In this document: positions 33,087-46,439 of the stretch, piece by piece | How positions within the stretch are numbered: the first letter of the stretch is position 1 | Layout of the letters: every line of letters begins with the position of its first letter | Assembly (NCBI GenBank): GCA_002104945.1 | Contig: MCFH01000009.1 | Location: 946,501-1,010,500 of the forward strand | DNA: 64,000 nt | Origin: Piromyces finnis | Taxonomy: Eukaryota > Neocallimastigomycota > Neocallimastigomycetes > Neocallimastigales > Neocallimastigaceae | Reading direction: 5' to 3' | The notes under the pieces: model-generated | Told to the model about the DNA's origin: nothing | What the model saw: only the letters and a program-made list of their open reading frames with translations | The model's database searches: none | Program-made: the position numbers and the translations under genes

Positions 33087-34233
33087 TATAAAACAATTGT
33101 AATTGCAAAATAAAATTAATTATTCAAAATATTAAATAATAATGTTAAAAAATAATAATATTATTATTATTATTATTTCCATAGGAATCTATTTTTTTAT
33201 TTTTTATTTTTTATTTTTTTTTTTTTAAAAAAAAAAAATACATTAAATTAGTATATTAAATCAAATGAAATTGATAAAAGAAAAAAAGTTTAATAAATGT
33301 TTAAAGTATTCAGTATAATGAAATTATATTGAATATAATATTGGCATTAAACTATTTTCAAATCTTTTCTTTTTAAAAATTAAAAATAATAATATTATAA
33401 TATTAAATACGAAAAGATTTTTTATTGGCTTTACACTTTTATTAAACTCAATAATTTTTATAATATAAAATATTATTTTATACCATGAACATAATAATTA
33501 TAATTGCTATTTTAGTTTTCTGTTTTTCTTTTATTTGAAATTTAATTTTGAATATACTAAAATTTTTCTAAATATTGTTATTATTGAAAATTTAAAAAAA
33601 AAAAAAATAAATTCTTTTTTTTTTTTTTACATTATAATTTTTGATTTTTAACATAATAGATAATAATCAATAATTATATCTGTAATAATTTACTTTACTC
33701 TGGGATAATACAGCAGGTGCACTATTTATATAATTAGCACTTTTTTTTTTTTAATTATATATTTTTTCTCTTTACTTTCTTTATCATAAAATAAATAATA
33801 TAAAAAGTTACATTGAATATCTAAATAATTTTTATAGATATTATATATTTTTTTTTAAATGTCGAATTTTTTTTAATATCATAACATGTATCTTTGATAT
33901 TATTTATTAGCTTTTCTTATAATGTCTTATTGTCTTTTATAAATTTCGATTTCTGATTACAGTTTATAAAAACAAAAATTAAATGTATTGTCCAATTGTT
34001 GTATATCCCAACTACTTTATCGTTATTTCTACTATAAATAATATATTAATATATTATTATTTGTTTTTACTGAAAATATATATACTTGTATTTTTAGCAT
34101 TTCTATTTATCTTTCTTAATTATTAATTTATTTACTTTTTTCAGTTTATTTAGTTAATTAGCTTATTGTTGATTTTTATAAATATTTTTATATAAAAATT
34201 ATTTATATTTCTTATTTAGTGCTTTTTTTTTCT

Positions 34234-34277
<44 letters not shown>

Positions 34278-34367
34278 TTGTTTTAATTTACTTTTTATCA
34301 CTATGTTTTTTCTTTCATTGATTTTGGTTATTAATTATTTTTTAATTCATTTTTATTATATTAATTT
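33087..34367. other. Convergent intergenic spacer with long poly-T
   Basis: About 1.3 kb between facing stops. Poly-T and poly-A runs are frequent, the longest about 34228-34274. No gene recognised. Confidence 0.55.
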
Positions 34368-37300
34368 TTAAATTGAATATTCATTGTTTGATTTATTTTT
34401 TAACTTCTTTCTCATGGCATCAACTTCAGATCTCATCTAAAAATTTTATTTAAAAATGAAAATATTTAATTATACTATTATTATACATAATATAAATTAT
34501 GGCAAAGAAATACTTATTTCTAATTATATTATTTAATGTAATATTTTTTTTTTTTTTTTTTTTTTTTTTTGAAATTTTACCTTACTTATACGTTCCATAA
34601 TTTGAGCATTATTAGAGACTGGAGAAGAATTTGGTCTTCCAACTCTTTTTTCATATGAGTAATTAGAACTGGTATCAGACATTGAATCTCTTTGACGATT
34701 TTGTTCCTTTTTTAAATCATCTTTTACATTTTGAAGTTCAACTTCATTTTGACGATTTGATTTAATTAAATTTTCTTTCTCATTTATAAGCTTACTAATA
34801 GACATCTTCAAGCTTTCAATTTCATGATTCTTATGTTTTTCTATAGTTTCAAGCTGTCTATTTAATTCGTCAAATTTATTAGATTTTTGTTTTAATTCAT
34901 GTTCAAGTTGATTTATAGTATTTTCCTTGTCATCAAGCATTATTGAGAATTTTTGAATCATTGTATTCTTTTCTTCTAATTGTTGGTTCATTTCAATATT
35001 ATTTTCTTTAAGTTGTTGTTGAAGTAATTTAACAACCTTACTATTTTCTTCCTCCTTTTTGGATAGTGAAAATCTTTCTTGATCAATAATATTATTATGA
35101 TTTTCTAAAAGGTTTTCATACTTTTTGCCTAAAGAATCATAACGATCTTGTAATATTAATAATTCTTTTTCTACTTGATGTTGTTTCTTGAGAGTATCGT
35201 CTCTTTCCTCCATTAAATTAGAGATAAGTTGTTTCTCCGAGTCATCATTCATTTCAATTGATGATGGTGGTGCTGGGAATTTAATATTTTCGTTTAAAGG
35301 TTTACCCATAATATTTTGACATTGGCAAAGACATTCATATAACCAATAAACACGTTTTGTTAACTCTTCTGGATTTTGTTTATTGAAATGACGATTTGAT
35401 TCTAATATTTGTTGAAGTGAATAAACTTCCTTCGATTTGTCGATACTTTTCATTGGAGGAGAAGCAGGTGGTGTATTATAAGTATCTATAATGTTGTTAG
35501 AATCTTCTAAATCTTTTTTAACCTTCGCTAATTCCTCTTTACTTCTTTGTAATTCATATTCTAATTGGCTAATTCTGTCCTTGGATTGTTCTAATTCTTC
35601 CTCAATTCTTGATGTTTGAACTATATCACTGGCTAATGAATATTTTTTTATATTACTATTTTCATTATTATTATTATTATTTATACCTAATGCAATAATA
35701 TCTTCTTTTTCTTTTAATTGATTTTCTAATGTGTGAACTAAACGAGCTCTATGAACAATTTTTCTTTCTAAATCTGTGCATTTTTTTTGAATTTCTTTAT
35801 TCTCTTCAATGACATCTTCATATTTTCTTTCTAAATCACCTTTCTGATTACGAAGTGTCTTTACTTCATCAAGAATTGGATCCATACGTTTCTTTAATGA
35901 ATCATAATCTCTTTGTAAAAACTCCATATCAGCGTTAATCTTTTCCTTATCTTTCTTTAATTCTTCAACTTCTGCCAAGCTTTTATTTAAATTTTCACGA
36001 AGAGTTTGAGATTCTGAAGACATAGCATCAATTAGTAATGGACTAGTAGGTTCTGGAGGTGTTGCGTTAAAATTAATATCTCTAGACATATTTACAGCAT
36101 CTTTTTGAACTTTACTCAAAGTCTGTGTGAAAGTACGTGAAGCAAAAGTATTAAATAAATTAACAGTAAAAGCAATATTTAAATTTTTATTTCCATTAAC
36201 AACATCAATAGGAGTTAAGAATTTTCTACATCCTAATTTATCTGCCAATAAAAGCATACGTTCAGCACGTTTTAGCCAATCTTGTTCTTCTTCAGGAATA
36301 AAATTAGCAGATTGGCCATGGAATTCCTCTTTAACTATACTACCTAAATATTGAAGAACAATTGTATAACATATGGAATCACGAAGATCTAATGACCATT
36401 GAGCAATTCTTTTTGATGTTTTATTTGTAATTTGTAATATATCATTAAACCAACGGAGTACCAATTCTTCTGCTGGTAATGCATTTAATGATTTTTCTGT
36501 TAATGCCATTTTTTTCCTTTCCAAATCAACTTTTTTAAATAAGCCAATCTTTAATAGGTTATATAAAATAATAATTCATATATATGTGATTAGACATAAT
36601 TAAAAAATTACAAGAATATTAACGGTTATGAACATCTTATTTTAAAAAAATTGAATAATTAAAATAAAAACCTTAATAATTTGCCAAACTAAACCTAAAC
36701 ATAAATGTGGAATTCCTCTCATAATATCCTGTGGGCCTATATTCCATAACTGAAGACCGTATCTTTTTGCAGTTTCAAGAACAATTGAATGATTCTTAAT
36801 AAACGATTATTTAAATATATGAAAAAAATTAATATATTATCATAAACCATTAATAAAATCAATGTTTTATTAATATGAATCAAAACTTTTAATAAAAAAA
36901 GTACTAAACATTATATATTGAAGTTAAAATTTATAACTACTGTTCTAACCTCATACATATGAACTGCAATTTTTGGATCAGGGATAATTAAAGATTCATC
37001 AATAGCTCCTGGAATAGCATCATTGATTAACTTAACTAAAAGAATGCCAGATTTTAAGGCTTCAAAAAGATCAATTTTTCCATCAGTACGTTTTGGATTA
37101 TCATTTTGAGTATTCAAAAGATGTAATAATAAATCTTTTACATCCTTATCGTCTTTTAACTTCGATTTTATCCAATCAACGTATGCATTTAGCTCAGTTT
37201 CATCAATAGCATGGAAACTTTCATTCTTATGTTTTGGCGCAACAGTATTAGCTGCAGGAACAGCTGTTATTTATTGAAATAATAAATAATAATTAATTAA

Positions 37301-37405
37301 TATTACAAATTATCATGATACATGATATATATTTATTGTATATATAAATAGTAATTAATATATTGTTCAATAATTACTTGAAAAAACTCTTCTTTGGGAA
37401 AGCAT
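34368..37405 (-). CDS. Fimbrin/plastin-type tandem CH-domain protein with C-terminal coiled coil
   Basis: Minus strand, about five exons: start MLSQRRVFS, TAA at 34368-34370. Two calponin-homology domains match the first actin-binding domain of fimbrin. CH1 includes AYVDWIKSKLKDD, KIDLFEALKSGILLVKLINDA, then GLQLWNIGPQDIMRGIPHLC and LGLVWQIIKIGLF. CH2 includes LPAEELVLRWFNDIL, WSLDLRDSICYTIVLQYL, RAERMLLLADKLGCRKFLTP and LNIAFTVNLFNTF. True fimbrins continue with a second CH pair; here about 450 residues of heptad-rich coiled coil follow, broken by NATPPEPTSP, TPPASPPMKS (possible proline-directed phosphosites) and a non-coil segment near RVYWLYECLCQCQNIMG. The last small exon encodes MRSEVDAMRKKLKNK. 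No EF hands are visible. Known: fimbrin bundles actin with two CH pairs; this protein would need coiled-coil dimerisation to bundle (inference). Confidence 0.85.
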
Positions 37406-37436
37406 TTTTATATATAATATTTTAATATTATGTATA

Positions 37437-37471
<35 letters not shown>

Positions 37472-38592
37472 AATTAAGTGTTTAAATTAATAAATATATA
37501 GTCTTATAAATAAATAGTTTTTATAAAACAATTAGATGATAGTTATTTGTTATATAATTTTGTAGTTTTTATATTTATAAATTCGAATTTGTATATAATG
37601 TTTTTTTTGTAAATAAATAAAATATTCTTTATTGTATATTTAACAAACTCAAATTATTTTTATTTTATTTACTAAAATAAATTTTATTAAGAAAAATAAA
37701 GAATAAATTAGTTTATTAGTCAAAAAAAAAAAAACTTTTATATATAAAATGAAAAAGAAAAAGGTATAATAAATAAATAAAAAAGAAAGAAAATATTAAC
37801 ATTAAATTTTATAATCTTTAATTTGAACTTACTTTTATATATATATATAAATTATTGAAATTTATGCGCTATATTAAATTTTCTAAAAATTGAAAATTGC
37901 TGGTATAATATAAAATTAATTTAAGTTTAAATAAAAACGTGAATATATCTACGATATCTGTATTTGTATTATGCGATATATATTTATTCAAAGTAAATTG
38001 CTATATTTTTACTTTAAACCAAAAAAATTATACTAATATAAATGTTTGCCTTCTTTCTCTTTCTTTTTAAAAATAATAATAATAATAATAATATATCTTT
38101 TGTATATGTTATAATTGTTTTATGGTTTTATAAAAAAAAATAAAAAAGTATAATTAAATATTTTCAATAATAAAATATTTTCCCTTTTCTCAATTTAATG
38201 TCAATTTTTTTATTATTATTTCTGTTCTCTTAATCTCTTTATATATTATTATGTAATTAAGCAATTTTTATTATCTTTTTTAATAATGACTTTTATTAAA
38301 TTGATAATAGGTTTACATAATAATGTGACTTATTGATTAATTGTTGAATTATACTTTTTGTTAATATTATATTAATAAATAGAATATATTGTTTAAAAAG
38401 AAAAAAAAAAAAAGAAAAAGAAAAAGAAAAATTAATAGTTATGTATTGATATTGTTATTTTAATAATATGAATTCTTTAATATATTTATATTAATGCTCT
38501 TAATAAATACCATTATAAAGAATAAGTTAAAAAATGTTGTTTTTTTTTTTTATATATATATAAAGATATATCAATATTATTTAAAAAGAATA

Positions 38593-38623
<31 letters not shown>

Positions 38624-38871
38624 AAGAAAAAGAAAAATGTTTTATCGAAATTAATTAAATACTTATTAAAATAACTTTATTAAAAATTAATAAAAAGGAA
38701 AAAAAAAAATATTAATTAAAAATTTTATTTTATAATAAATATATATATATATATATTTATATATTTTTTTTTTACTTTAATAGTAATTAATAAAAATTTT
38801 TATAATTAAAATATTACTTTAAAAACCATTATTTAAATTATTTTCTCTTTAAAAGGAATTTATCGTTTAAA

Positions 38872-38889
38872 GTGGTGGGTGGTGGGTGG
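38872..38889 (+). other. G-rich tract with four or more G-runs
   Basis: Reads GTGGTGGGTGGTGGGTGG, giving five runs of two or three G with single-T loops. This fits a two- or three-tetrad G-quadruplex in a surrounding of over 85% AT. It sits 1.5 kb upstream of the CH-protein start and 1.6 kb upstream of the proteasome gene. Confidence 0.6.
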
Positions 38890-39380
38890 ATTTATAATTA
38901 AATAGGTATTATTTATTATTATTTATATATGTATTATTTTCATTTATTCTTCATATATTATTCAATTACTTAAATATAATATTTTAATTTCAATGCATAG
39001 AATATTATATTACATTTGTATAATTTTCAATTTAAATAATTTATTAGGCTTTTTCATAAATATTCTATATTAATTGTTAATATATATTGTTATATATATT
39101 ATAATTTATTTTAATATGTCATGTTTAATGAATTTAATTTATTTTATAATTTTTAAAAAATTTTATTTTTAAATGTTAAATTGATATTTTAAAAAATTTT
39201 GGAAGAAGTGACAGCAGTAAGTAAAATAAAGAATAGTTATTAAATTTATATAATAGTTAAAAGACATTAGAACTTTAATGAAGATGATAATATCTAATAT
39301 CTATATCCATTATTTCTTTTACTATATATAAATAATAAAGAAAAAATATTTAATAAAACTTTATAATAATAATATAATAA

Positions 39381-39765
39381 TGTACAACCATTACGTTTCA
39401 CTATCAAATAGTTTAACGACTAAGTTGAAGAACTATTTTGAGAATTTTTCTGGCTAAACTTCTGCCTGAGGTCAGATTTCTTCTGGCTAAATCCTCCAAA
39501 AATCTAGGATATATACTAATTCATCGAAATTTATAATAATCCAAATTGTATTAATAAATATGATAGTTTAGAAAAATAATATAATAAAATAAACTAAATA
39601 TTTACTATTGTTGTTTTTATAATATAATAAATATTTAATTATTTTAAGGATATTAATATATTAGAAATATTAACACCCATATGTTTAAATATTAATAGTT
39701 CATTAAATACTAACATTTTTGTATTATATCATATATCGTATCGTATATTGTATTAATGTTGTACA
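39381..39765. mobile_element. Possible solo-LTR-like element
   Basis: Bounded by TGTACAAC on the left and its exact reverse complement GTTGTACA on the right, so it begins TG and ends CA like an LTR. Length is 385 bp. The interior (39415-39510) is less AT-rich than its surroundings and contains TTCTGGCTAAA twice. No convincing target-site duplication is seen at the edges. Confidence 0.25.
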
Positions 39766-40531
39766 ACACTAGCTTTCTAACATGGCTTATAAATAAATTA
39801 TTATAAAATGTATCAAGCCATAAAATGGATTATTATTTATTATTTTTCTTATATTTTAAAAAGTAAATAAAAATTAATTATTAAAACTATTTTCAAAAAT
39901 AATTAATTAAATTATTAATTAAAATATTTAATTATAAATAAAATTTTCATACTATATAATACCATACCAAAATACCAAAATATTATAAAAATAAAAAAAT
40001 ATATTTTTATGGAAAAGAAAAATATACAAAATATTTTTTTATTTGAATTTTGATCCATCATTATTAATAATAAAAAAATAATAAATTAAAAGCAACAACA
40101 AATTAAATAAAATCACATCGTTTCAATAATATTAATTTATACGTTTATAAAGGTTTTTATTAATTTTTTTAATATATGTTATATACAAGTATAAAAGAAT
40201 AACAATTGATCCAAAAATTTAGAAATTTAAAAAAAAATATATAGATATTATATTTTCATACTTTATTTTATATATTTTATTTTGATTTATGAAATGACTT
40301 TTTACTAGTAAATAAATGAATTTAAATATTGAGGTATACTTATATCTTCAGTATAAATTAAAATGAATCACTAAAAATTTAATTCACAAATGAAAATTTA
40401 AATTCAAAAAGATGTATTATACCTAAATAGAAATTTCATTTATAATTTCAATATATTTAAAAATATATAGTATTAGATTTTAATAATGTCTTTTATTATT
40501 ATAATATATGTATAGAAATAATAATATAAAA

Positions 40532-42230
40532 ATGGCAGCAAAGACTGGATTTAATTTTGACAATTATCAAAGGTTTGTGCAATTAAAAAAATGAAATCTT
40601 AATTTTTTTTATAATTATTCATTTATTAATAAATATATTTAATTGATTTTATATCTAATATATTTAATATATATAATAAAAAACATATTAATAATAAAAT
40701 TATAAAATTTCAGAAACTTGTTTATGGAATATGGAAAGGGAAACAACATGAAACTTCCAAAAGCTACCAAAACTGGTACAACTATTGTTGGTTTAATGTT
40801 TAAAGTAAATGAATATTAATATAAAATTTAATGTTGTGATCAATAACATAAAGTTAAAATAACATTGTTAAAATAAATAAATAGATTATTCATATAATAA
40901 ATTCATATAATGATTTTCATACTTATTTTAAATAATTATTTTCTTTCTTATTATTTTTTTTTTAAAATGTACGATTTCATCAAAATAAATTAAAAATATT
41001 ATAAAAATGAAAGGATGGTATTGTTTTAGGTGCCGATACCCGTGCTACTGAAGGACCAATTGTTGCCGATAAAAACTGTGAAAAAATTCACTATATTGCA
41101 CCAAATATGTATTGTTGTGGTGCTGGTACTGCTGCTGATACTGAAATGACTACTGCTTTAATCAGTTCAAACATTGAATTACATTGTTTAAATACTGGAA
41201 GAGAAGCTAGAGTTGTTACTGCAATGACTATGCTTAAACAACTTTTATTCAAGTATATTTTACTTTTATTTAATATTTTTTTATATTTTAAAATAATATA
41301 TATTTTCTCACATTCATAAAAAATGTGTTTGCACGTTTTTAAAAACTTCTCTATTATTTTAAATTAAAATTAGTTATTTATGTTATATTATTAAACCTCC
41401 ATATGTTTAAATATTTAATTTCAAATTAAACTTATTTTAATTAATAGATATCAAGGTCATATTGGTGCCGCTTTAATTTTAGGTGGTGTTGATTGTACAG
41501 GACCACATTTATACACTATTTACCCACATGGTAGTACTGATAAACTTCCATATGTTACTATGGGTTCTGGTTCATTAGCAGCTATGGCAGTATTTGAAGC
41601 AAAATACAAAAAAGATTTAGAAGTAATTAAAGTTTTTAAGATTTTTATTCCAAATTACAAAAATAAATAATTAATATTATTACAAACAAAATATTCACAA
41701 AACTATTTCATATTGAATTATTATATTAAATAAATTTAATATTAATATATTATAATCAATTAATTCACTAATATGAAAATAGCGTCAAGAAGCTATTGAC
41801 CTTGTTGCTGAAGCCATTCAAGCTGGTATTTTTAACGATATGGGTTCTGGTAGTAACGTTGATGTTTGTGTCCTTACTAAGGGTAAAGTTGACTATTTAA
41901 GAAACTATATAAAACCAAATGTCAGAAAAGAAAAGGAACAAGTTTACAAATTCAATATTGGTGTTACACGTAAATATAATAATATTTACATTACTATTAT
42001 TAATATTATTAACATTATTTTTATATGAATGTTAATTCATTATTATTATTATCATTAATTTTTTTTTTTCGCATATTAATACATCATTTTATTTTTTATA
42101 TATTATTTTATATAATGTTTAAAAATATACATAATTACGTTATTATTTATTTCACACAGCTGTTATAAAAGAAAGTATCAGAAACCTTGTTGATGTTGTT
42201 GATGTTAACGAAATGGAAATAGATCAATAA
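40532..42230 (+). CDS. PUP1: 20S proteasome subunit beta-2 (PSMB7/Pup1)
   Basis: About six exons starting [13 protein letters not shown]. Processing at KATKTG exposes the N-terminal Thr of TTIVGLMF, the catalytic residue. Further marks: [32 protein letters not shown] (split over lines), [84 protein letters not shown] and [10 protein letters not shown]. The protein ends NEMEIDQ (TAA). [13 protein letters not shown] and the long C-terminal arm distinguish beta-2 from beta-1 and beta-5. Known: this subunit provides trypsin-like activity. Codon use is somewhat richer in C-ending codons than neighbours, in keeping with higher expression. Confidence 0.96.
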
Positions 42231-43098
42231 ATAATTAATTGAAGAAATAATAATACTCTCACTAAACACAACTTTCATTATTATTCCAATTTTAATTACT
42301 ATAATTTTTCAAAAATTCATTCCAAATAAATACGAAAAAAAAAAAAAAAATGAAGAAAAATTGTAAAAAAAAAAAAAAAAAAAATATTATATTACAATAA
42401 AAAAAATAACATCTTAATAGCAATAATAATAATAATAATAATAATAACATTAATTATATTATTAATGTTAAAAATATAATCATATAATCACATTAATAAT
42501 CAAATAAATAAAATATATATATAAATATAACCTAAAAGAATATATATGTATATATAAGTTAAAATAAATTAAAATATTACAAAAATCTTTGACTAACTTT
42601 TATTTTAAACAAAAGTGTTATTCAAATATGCAAAGATGTTTATTTATATTGTATATCTAATTATTAAAAAAAATAGCTATAATTCATTTCAATTATATGA
42701 ATATATTTGGTTATAGTTTGTATATTTATATTGAATATAATTTTTCTGCTTGTTAATACATAAAATAACTATATAAAATAGTATGAAAAATTATATATTG
42801 TGTGTTATGTGTCTCAATTTTTAATATTAATAATTATTATTCTTGTTATTATTATTATCTTTTTTATTATACTATAATGTAATTTAATAAAGGTTCTTTT
42901 TTGTAAAATTGAATAAATAAATAAATTTATTTAAAAAAAATTCAAATTCTACACATAATAAATTGTTTGACAAAATAAAAATACATAATTATAATAAAAT
43001 GATAATTATTTCCATCACCCGAAAGTTACACCAAATATATAAAGATTATTTAATATAAATTTATTTATTATTACTTAAATTTTTTTACTTAGCAAATA
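42231..43098. other. Intergenic spacer PUP1 / POLK
   Basis: About 870 bp in tandem orientation with poly-A and (AAT)n near 42423-42447. No gene seen. Confidence 0.5.
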
Positions 43099-44116
43099 AT
43101 GGATAACAATAATAATAATAAAAATATTAATAATAATGAAAGTAATAATAATAAAGATAATCTTTGCGATATTGACGATAAAAATAAAATAGATGATGAA
43201 AATGTCTTATATAGACTATCGTTAAATCCTAATAAAGGCGGTTTACAAAATGTTGATAAAGAAAAAATAAATAAAATTATTTATGAAGTATCAAAGGTAA
43301 AAATAATAATTTATCACTAATCCTATATAATTAATAAAATGTTTCTAAACATTGATTTCCATGTTTTATTAATTAATTATAAATATATTCATATAAGGGA
43401 AGTGCATTTTTTAAAAATGCAAAAGAAAAAGAAAAAGCACATTTTGAGAAAATTAAAGAAATTAAAAAAAAGTATTTATTTCTTAAAAATCAACCAATGG
43501 AATATGAAAAACAACAAATGAAAAATATAATGAATAAAATGGAAAGTGATAGGGATTTATCTCAATACATTGTTCATGTAGACATGGTAATTTTATTAGT
43601 ATATTTATCATTTATAATATAAATATTTTGTTTTTACTAATTTAATTAATATATAAGGATGGTATTTTTTATACTTTTTAATTTAAATTATTTTAATGAT
43701 AATGTTTCTATAAGAGATATATTTATTAAATTGTAAAACATTGCATTTAGCATTTTATGCTTCTGTAGAAGAATTAGATAATCCTGAATTAAAAAACAAA
43801 GTACTTTGTTTAATATATATATTATTATTTTATTTTTTTTTTTTTTTTTATTAATGTTTTTATCATTTTTAATTTCAAATAATATTTTCAAAAATTTTAA
43901 CAAGCCAATGGCTGTAGGGGTATGCATATCTTAAACTTTATTACTTATATAAAAAGTATATTTTCAATTACATTTGAACTTTTAATCTAATTCACAATTT
44001 TCTTAGTCGAAATCTATGTTATCAACAGCAAATTATGAAGGTAATAATATTTAATTGCTTTTTTTAAAAAAAAATTAATAATAATAATTAACGATGTTAA
44101 TAATCTTTAATATAAA

Positions 44117-44149
<33 letters not shown>

Positions 44150-46400
44150 GTTTGTTTGTTTGTTAATATATCAAATAAGCGAGGTAATATATATAATATG
44201 TTTCGAAATTTTTCTATTCTATATATTCCTAAGAATTAACATACTTTATTAGAAAATATGGTGTTCGTTCAGCAATGCCTGGTAAATATATTCCCAAAAA
44301 TATTAATATTAAAAATAATATAAAATTAAAATAACATAAATTTAAATAAAAATTTTAAAATTTTTACAGGATATATAGCTTTGGTATGTTGAATAAATTT
44401 ATTATAAAATAGTTTATATATAATAAAAATAACTAATATTAAATTTTGAAAAATAGAAACTTTGTAAAAATCTAATTATAGTTCCAACAAGATTTGAACG
44501 ATATCATGAATTAAGTCATCAAATAAGAAATATAATTGCAAATTATGATCCGGATTATTGGTATAATAATTAAAAGTAATTTATACAAATATAAAAATAT
44601 TTTTTTTTAATCTTATAGTATTTTTTTTTTTCTTCATTTATTTCAAATAGTCCAGCTAGTATTGATGAAGGTATTGATTATTAAAGTAAATTAGGAATTT
44701 ATTATTAAATATAAACTAATGAAATAAAATGTCATTATTAGTATATTTAAACATAACAAATTTTTTAAATGATAATCCCAATTATACCCCAAGTAAAGTA
44801 ACAGAAGAATTAAGAGAAGAAATATATAAGTTAGTAACTAAATAATATATATAATTTTATATAAATATTAAATAATTAACAATAATTAATAAAAATATTT
44901 TAAGACAAACAAGGTTAACAGCTAGCGCTGGAATAGCCCCAAATGTGTAAGCATTATATTATTATCATAAATGTATGTGTATACAAATATAGTTTTGATT
45001 TATTAATTTATAAATCATAAATCATTGTCATAAAAATAAAAAAAAAAAAAAAAAAAGAATGCTAGCTAAGGTGCAATACCAAATATATTACCATTATTAA
45101 TATTAATGAATATCAAATACTAATTTTTACTACTATTGTTGTTGTTTTTCCACCTTCAAAATAGATTTGTTCAGGTAATTTTAATTTATATAATTAATAA
45201 ACTATATTTATTGTAACTATAAAACACTATATTAATTTTCTAACACTTTTAAATATTTAATTAGATATGAATAAACCAAATGGACAAACTGAGTTAAAAA
45301 ATTGTACTGATGAAATTTTGAAATTTTTGAAAGATTTGCCGATTGGAAAAGTGTCAGGTATATATATATATTTAAGTGGAGAAATAACAATTTAAAAAAC
45401 ATAATGAAATAAAATAATTTTGATTTTAATATTTAAACAGGTATTGGAAAAGTCGCTGAAAAAACTCTTAATGAATTAGGAATTAAAACATGCGGTGAAT
45501 TGGTATGAATATATTGCATCATAATTTTTTTTAAAAAAAAAAAAAAACTAATCAAAATTTTATATAAATTAAAGAAAGAAAATATGGTTTATATAAAAGA
45601 ACTTTTTAAACCGTCATCTTATCAATTTTTATTATCTGCATCTTTAGGATTAGGAAGAACAAAAATTGAAAAGTAAAGTATTTAATTTAGTAAATACAAT
45701 AGATTTTTTGTAATTGGTATAATGGCAATTAAAAAAAAAAAATAAAATAAAATAAAAATTTTATTAATATTAATATATTTTCATGTTAAATAATATTTTT
45801 TAGTAAATGGAAGAGAAAAAGTATTAGTGTTGAAAGGTAGTAATAGAAATATTATAAATTATCAAAAAAAAATTAAATTTTATAATAATCTATTTTAATT
45901 AAATTATAGAACTTTTTCAAATACATCTGAAATACAGAAATTAGAAGATAAATTACATGAAATATCATGCAAATTAGCAAATGATGTAAAAAAAGAAAAT
46001 TTAAAAGTAATTATTTTTGTTAATTATGATAAAAATTATACCATGATTTTTGAGAATAAGTTATTAATATCATATCTATATTAATTTCATTATTTGATTA
46101 AAAGGGAAAATCAGTAACATTAAAATTGAAAACATCTTCATTTGAAATATTAACTAGATGTTTGACAATTTCAAAATATATTTATCAACAAGAAGATCTA
46201 TATAAAGTTGGAAAAAAAGTAAAATTTATTTACATTATATTTTTTTGATAAAACTTTATAACAGCACAATATAATAAAATAATATGTTCAATTTAAAGCT
46301 ATTAGATTCATATTTGAAGGAACGTCCAAATCAAAGTTACAGATTAATGGGTTTACGCCTTTCTTCATTTTTAGATGAAAAAAATGGAACATTTTTAGAC

Positions 46401-46439
<39 letters not shown>

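Larger units (their letters stand above)
37406..40531. other. 3.1-kb divergent intergenic region
   Basis: Long AT-rich stretch between divergent genes. It holds poly-T directly upstream of the CH-protein start (37440-37470), an (AGA)n run at about 38596-38629, a G-rich tract at 38872-38889 and an LTR-like segment at 39381-39765. No intact ORF recognised. Confidence 0.55.

Noticed and set aside
34560-36530. A Hook- or myosin-tail-like family for the coiled-coil gene
   Set aside because: The N-terminal exons carry two CH domains with fimbrin-specific motifs; Hook proteins have one divergent CH-like domain.
43339-43521. Separate small Lys-rich ORF upstream of the POLK core
   Set aside because: Overlaps in another frame the POLK exon GSAFFKNAKEKEKAHFEK, which matches the Pol kappa N-clasp.
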